A DNA stretch of 64,000 nt, from assembly GCA_020636775.1 (NCBI GenBank), contig JACJXF010000004.1, forward strand, positions 52,790 to 116,789, written 5' to 3'. Below are positions 61,318-64,000 of this stretch, in pieces; the first letter of the stretch is position 1, and every line of letters starts with the position of its first letter. The position numbers and the translations under genes are program-made. Origin of the DNA: Bacteroidales bacterium. GTDB lineage: Bacteria; Bacteroidota; Bacteroidia; Bacteroidales; GCA-2748055. Under the pieces are notes generated by a model. That model saw only the letters and a list, made by a program, of their open reading frames with translations. It was not told where the DNA came from and searched no databases.

Positions 61318-62523
61318 TTAATCTCTCCATTCCAATAACCTTCGTTCACCTTGTAATAAGCGGATCTCAGTTACATCCTGGCTAACCTCAATTGTACCTT
61401 TATATTTATTTTTTTCATTTCGTAAAGCAAAATAACGAATGGATATAAAGCGATCTTTCATCTGTATCCAGAAATCGGCATGCTCCTTTTGCCCGGCGCG
61501 AAAAGCATTTAAAATTTCATCAACTATATGAACACTTTCGGGCGGATGGCAATTTTGTACTTTTCGTCCAATAATTGCACTGGAACGAGGGAAAATCCGA
61601 TGTTTTCCACCTGAAAAATATTGTACTTCATCATTCTCATCAATAAACGTAATATCAACAGGTAAGCTACTTAACAAAAGTATCAATTGATCAGGATTAA
61701 GTAGGCCTGAACCAAGGTTGACTCTTCCTAATCCATTTATTGACTTTTCTCTTGGACTGCTGACTTTATCTGGTTGTTCGATAAAGCACCAGCCTGTTTC
61801 AAAGCTTTGTTCCAGCATTTCTATCCATGATTTTTCAGGGATAGTTTTATATGCAACCGGGAATAAAATTTGTTCTTCTCTGAAAACCATTGGAAGCACT
61901 ACAAAAAAAAGTTTTCCAATTTCCTTATTTAATAGTTCTTTATTGGGTTGTTCGGGCAGTAGGATTTTATTAAGCGCTTTCAGACTGTGGCGAAAATCGT
62001 CGTGAAACGACCACATTAACTTTAAACAATGATATTGAGGAAAAGCCTTTTCAATATAGGGAAACAGTATGTTTTCTTTCTTAATATAGTGTAACTCATA
62101 ATCCTTTAATTTTTCAATGAGTAATCTCAGTTTATTGGTTAATGAAGGAATATCCTGATTCTCACCTTTAAAGAAAATCTTAATAACAGCTTTTAACTCT
62201 GTCATTATTTTTTGAACCTCTTGATTTTCCAGTAACATGTAATTCAAAAAATGACCTTCTCCTGGTTTGTCCCATTGATAATTGCTTAACGATTTGAAAA
62301 AGACATTAATAATTTTCCCAACCTTGGCTTTTACAATTTCGTTGGAAAACCTTTCCATCAGCATTTTATCCAGTACCTGCATTGTCTCTATTGGATTAAC
62401 AGTTTCAAGAAACGGTTGGTGCTTTTCAATTAGCATTTTCACATCCTCACCCTTAATAAGGCGGCACGTGAAATCTGCCAATGCTTCACCTCGATACAGG
62501 TGGTTGCTTATTATTTCAGACAT
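61318..62523 (-). CDS. DUF438/hemerythrin/PAS sensor-like protein
   Basis: I start it at 62523 (MSEIISNHLYRG), giving 401 residues; a longer frame from 62586 adds 21 residues with no domain. Order: a DUF438-like helical region (~1-110), a hemerythrin-like HHE bundle (~120-250, with HYIKKENILFPYIEKAFPQYH, SFHDDFRHSLKAL and REEQILFPVAY), and a PAS domain (~285-395, VDITFIDENDEVQYFSGGKHRIF ... WIQMKDRFISIRYFALRNEK). HHE proteins bind a di-iron centre and respond to O2 or NO. No output domain is present. It diverges from an Rrf2 gene, sharing a palindrome, which supports a role in O2/NO response. Confidence 0.82.
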   Translation of the reverse strand: MSEIISNHLYRGEALADFTCRLIKGEDVKMLIEKHQPFLETVNPIETMQVLDKMLMERFSNEIVKAKVGKIINVFFKSLSNYQWDKPGEGHFLNYMLLENQEVQKIMTELKAVIKIFFKGENQDIPSLTNKLRLLIEKLKDYELHYIKKENILFPYIEKAFPQYHCLKLMWSFHDDFRHSLKALNKILLPEQPNKELLNKEIGKLFFVVLPMVFREEQILFPVAYKTIPEKSWIEMLEQSFETGWCFIEQPDKVSSPREKSINGLGRVNLGSGLLNPDQLILLLSSLPVDITFIDENDEVQYFSGGKHRIFPRSSAIIGRKVQNCHPPESVHIVDEILNAFRAGQKEHADFWIQMKDRFISIRYFALRNEKNKYKGTIEVSQDVTEIRLLQGERRLLEWRD

Positions 62524-62736
62524 AACAAATGAATTATAGATAAAGTGTAAAGGTAACAAACAGTCCTTATTCTTTAAGAAGTTCAATTAACAGATTCTTA
62601 CTAATCTACTCCACAGGGAAGCCTGAAAAGCTTGTGATTATAGGTCAGATACTCTCTTTGATCATGTAATAATCATTGTCAGAAAGTCATAAACTACCTG
62701 TTTTTAATTATTTCAATCTTTTGCAGAATAATAATG

Positions 62737-62753
62737 TTTTACATCATGTAAAA
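62737..62753. promoter_or_regulatory. perfect palindrome, candidate Rrf2 operator
   Basis: TTTTACAT-C-ATGTAAAA is an exact 17-base palindrome about 75 bases upstream of the Rrf2 start and 214 bases from the DUF438 start. Its first half is part of ATAATGTTTTACAT, of which ATAATGTTTTA is repeated 50 bases downstream. Confidence 0.65.
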
Positions 62754-62812
62754 AAGCTTTATTTTTTTTCCTCCCATTTAATAATGTTTTATAGATTTAC
62801 ATTAAATGCTAT

Positions 62813-62820
62813 AAGGAGGT
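62813..62820 (+). promoter_or_regulatory. strong Shine-Dalgarno sequence of the Rrf2 gene
   Basis: AAGGAGGT ends 7 bases before the ATG at 62828. Such a full anti-SD match is uncommon in this phylum, where most genes in this window lack one. Confidence 0.75.
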
Positions 62821-62827
62821 ATCATTT

Positions 62828-63226
62828 ATGAATTTCAGTAAAACCACGGGGTATTCTCTTACTATTTTAACCTACATGGTAAACCACAGTGGTGAGAATG
62901 TGTCGGCCGATTTCCTTCATTCAAAATTAGGCATACCCTATCAGTACCTTAGGCAGATTCTCACAAAACTTTCAAAGACTGGTTTTATTGTGAGTTCACG
63001 TGGCAGAAAAGGCGGGTTCGAGTTAACCAGGGATGTTAGCACGATCTACATTGCAGACATTATCGGAGCTATTGAAGGACTTGAAGGGTTCAATACATGT
63101 ATTCTTGGGTTTCAGGAATGTCCCTTTAATAATAAATGTTCAATACATAATATATTGGATGAACCGCGGGCCAACATACTTAAAATATTAAAGCAAACAT
63201 CATTGGAAGACCTTATCATAAAATGA
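62828..63226 (+). CDS. Rrf2-family regulator (NsrR/IscR-like, three cysteines)
   Basis: The 132-residue protein has the Rrf2 winged-helix domain: SKTTGYSLTILTYMV, NVSADFLHSKLGIPYQYLRQILTKLSKTGFIVSSRGRKGGFELTRD (core IPYQYLRQILTKLSKTGF and SSRGRKGGFEL). Its C-terminal half carries three cysteines with spacing C-x6-C-x5-C (in NTCILGFQECPFNNKCSIH), which in this family bind an iron-sulfur cluster sensing NO, redox state or iron. It precedes an oxidase operon (80 bases) and diverges from a hemerythrin gene, so it probably controls both in response to NO or oxygen. This is inference. Confidence 0.9.
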   Translation: MNFSKTTGYSLTILTYMVNHSGENVSADFLHSKLGIPYQYLRQILTKLSKTGFIVSSRGRKGGFELTRDVSTIYIADIIGAIEGLEGFNTCILGFQECPFNNKCSIHNILDEPRANILKILKQTSLEDLIIK

Positions 63227-63306
63227 TTTTTCTAAAGAAATGTTAATATAAAAGATCTAATTACTAATTAACTGTAAATTATTTATTTAACTAAAAAGCA
63301 TGGTTT

Positions 63307-63870
63307 ATGGTAGACTCAAAAGTTGTTTTAACAGGTCAGACTTTGGCATATACAATCTATTGCCTGGTCATTATTCTGCTTGTAGCCTGGTTCGCAATAA
63401 AGGTTACAAGAAAAGGAGAGGGCGGTTCAGTTAAGCCCTTGCTATTCTATACGTTTGTCGGGTTTCTTACGATCCTGGGAGTGTCACTTCATCTCGTAAC
63501 TTTCAACACAATTCCGTGGGCTGAAATGGACCTAAACAGGTCGGACTACAAACCAGACAAGACATTTGTTATTACCGTTAAGGATCATCAGTTTAACTTA
63601 CCATCAGAAAAGCTTATAATCAATGTAAATGATAAAGTACTTTTTGATGTTCAGTCTGAAGACCTCACTTATGGTTTTGGCTTATTCAGAAGTGATAATA
63701 GCATGATGTTCCAGATGCAGGTGGTTCCCGGACACAGGAATGACCTTTTATGGCAGTTCGACCGTGAAGGAGTATATACAATCCGGTCAACAGAATACTC
63801 GGGTCCAAAAGGGGTTTTTATGATCGAGAAAGATGTTGTGGAAGTTATTCCTGCCAACTCAATAAATTAA
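63307..63870 (+). CDS. haem-copper oxidase subunit II-like protein lacking CuA ligands
   Basis: The 187-residue protein has two N-terminal membrane segments (~12-32 and ~44-63) and a cupredoxin domain: TFVITVKDHQFNLPSEKLIINVNDKVLFDVQSEDLTYGFGLF and VVPGHRNDLLWQFDREGVYTIRSTEYSGPKGVFMIEKDVVEV (core GVYTIRSTEYSGPKGVFMI). At the CuA site (normally Cys-x3-Cys-x3-His) the residues are Ser/Thr, Ser, Gly and Val, so CuA cannot be formed. It resembles quinol-oxidase or CuA-less NO-reductase-type subunit II. A subunit I gene begins 36 bases later. Confidence 0.85.
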   Translation: MVDSKVVLTGQTLAYTIYCLVIILLVAWFAIKVTRKGEGGSVKPLLFYTFVGFLTILGVSLHLVTFNTIPWAEMDLNRSDYKPDKTFVITVKDHQFNLPSEKLIINVNDKVLFDVQSEDLTYGFGLFRSDNSMMFQMQVVPGHRNDLLWQFDREGVYTIRSTEYSGPKGVFMIEKDVVEVIPANSIN

Positions 63871-63906
63871 TATTTACTTATTTACAAATCTTTTAAAACT
63901 ACAGTT

Positions 63907-64000
63907 ATGGGTTTTATTAAAACTTTAATACATGGTGAGGAGGGACTTTTTAAGTCTGAAACACTTACCCCTATGCAAAAACTTACACTCCGGTTTGTGG
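63907..64000 (+). CDS. probable haem-copper oxidase/NO-reductase-type subunit I, N-terminus only
   Basis: ATG at 63907 opens a frame that runs past the window end (31 codons visible): MGFIKTLIHGEEGLFKSETL, then TPMQKLTLRFV. The start is normal in length for the hydrophilic lead of a haem-copper subunit I, and position after subunit II supports that. No catalytic residue is yet visible, so the call comes mainly from context. Confidence 0.5.
   Translation, partial: MGFIKTLIHGEEGLFKSETLTPMQKLTLRFV

Larger units (their letters stand above)
62524..62827. promoter_or_regulatory. divergent control region of the DUF438 and Rrf2 genes
   Basis: The 304 bases hold the 17-bp palindrome (62737-62753), the direct repeat ATAATGTTTTA at 62731-62741 and 62781-62791 (exactly 50 bases apart) and a strong ribosome-binding site at the end. 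The rest, near the DUF438 start, shows nothing further. Confidence 0.55.

Overview
The window looks like a chromosomal segment of a member of the Bacteroidota, most likely Bacteroidales/Marinilabiliales-like. The evidence is a Bacteroidota-style division and cell-wall cluster with an enlarged MraY and a PASTA-bearing FtsI, a meso-DAP type MurE, a type A type-IX-secretion sorting domain on a CotH protein, TAnnTTTG-type promoter elements, few Shine-Dalgarno sequences, and many palindromic intergenic repeats. No phage, insertion sequence, rRNA or CRISPR array was seen.

Layout. 1-4118 (+): the 3' end of lptC, a small membrane protein, a CorC/GldE-like CBS protein and a PpiD/SurA-like periplasmic isomerase. 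4212-20372 (-): one long dcw cluster, transcribed mraZ-rsmH-ftsL-ftsI-murE-mraY-murD-ftsW-murG-murC-ftsQ-ftsA-ftsZ-yqeY. Four 10-bp-phased MraZ-type boxes lie upstream of mraZ, and a tandem repeat that copies the ftsA 3' end sits between ftsA and ftsZ. 20730-22552 (+): an O-acyltransferase/N-acyltransferase pair resembling glycine-lipid synthesis (GlsA/GlsB). 22749-25132 (-): a long PurF-like amidophosphoribosyltransferase and a SPOR-like secreted protein. 25195-30530 (+): a membrane protein, a PAS histidine kinase with a four-cysteine cluster, a CPBP protease and a membrane-anchored SGNH hydrolase with TPRs. 30600-33123 (-): carbamoyltransferase, DUF5989 and SxtJ genes, recalling sxtI/K/J. 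33221-39232 (-): a nitronate-monooxygenase-like flavoprotein and a MacAB-like ABC export operon with two permeases.

39848-43212 (-): a lipoprotein with a CxxCH haem motif and beta-propeller-like repeats, plus a polytopic DUF6057-like protein. 43561-44754 (+): a RidA-fold chorismatase-like enzyme. 44793-50213 (-): a CotH protein with a sorting signal, a DUF3137/LemA pair, and a SecD-P1-like secreted protein with a small partner. 50214-52130: a sparse accessory stretch with small ORFs, an intact tRNA-Arg(CCG) and an insertion-broken second copy of it. 52341-61220 (-): a tripartite RND efflux operon (TolC, adaptor, pump) followed by an OMPLA-like barrel protein, with three TetR regulators, a cupin and several palindromic operators. 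61318-64000: a hemerythrin/PAS DUF438-type protein diverging from an Rrf2 regulator and a haem-copper oxidase operon whose subunit II has lost the CuA ligands. A perfect 17-bp palindrome lies in the shared intergenic region.

The most notable non-coding features are (i) the triplicated ftsA-tail repeat, (ii) a dispersed hairpin family with constant ends and changing stems (three tandem copies at 6.2-6.6 kb, others at 28.2, 39.6 and 39.8 kb), (iii) the phased MraZ boxes and (iv) the broken tRNA-Arg. Function calls rest on motif recognition by eye; no database search was possible.
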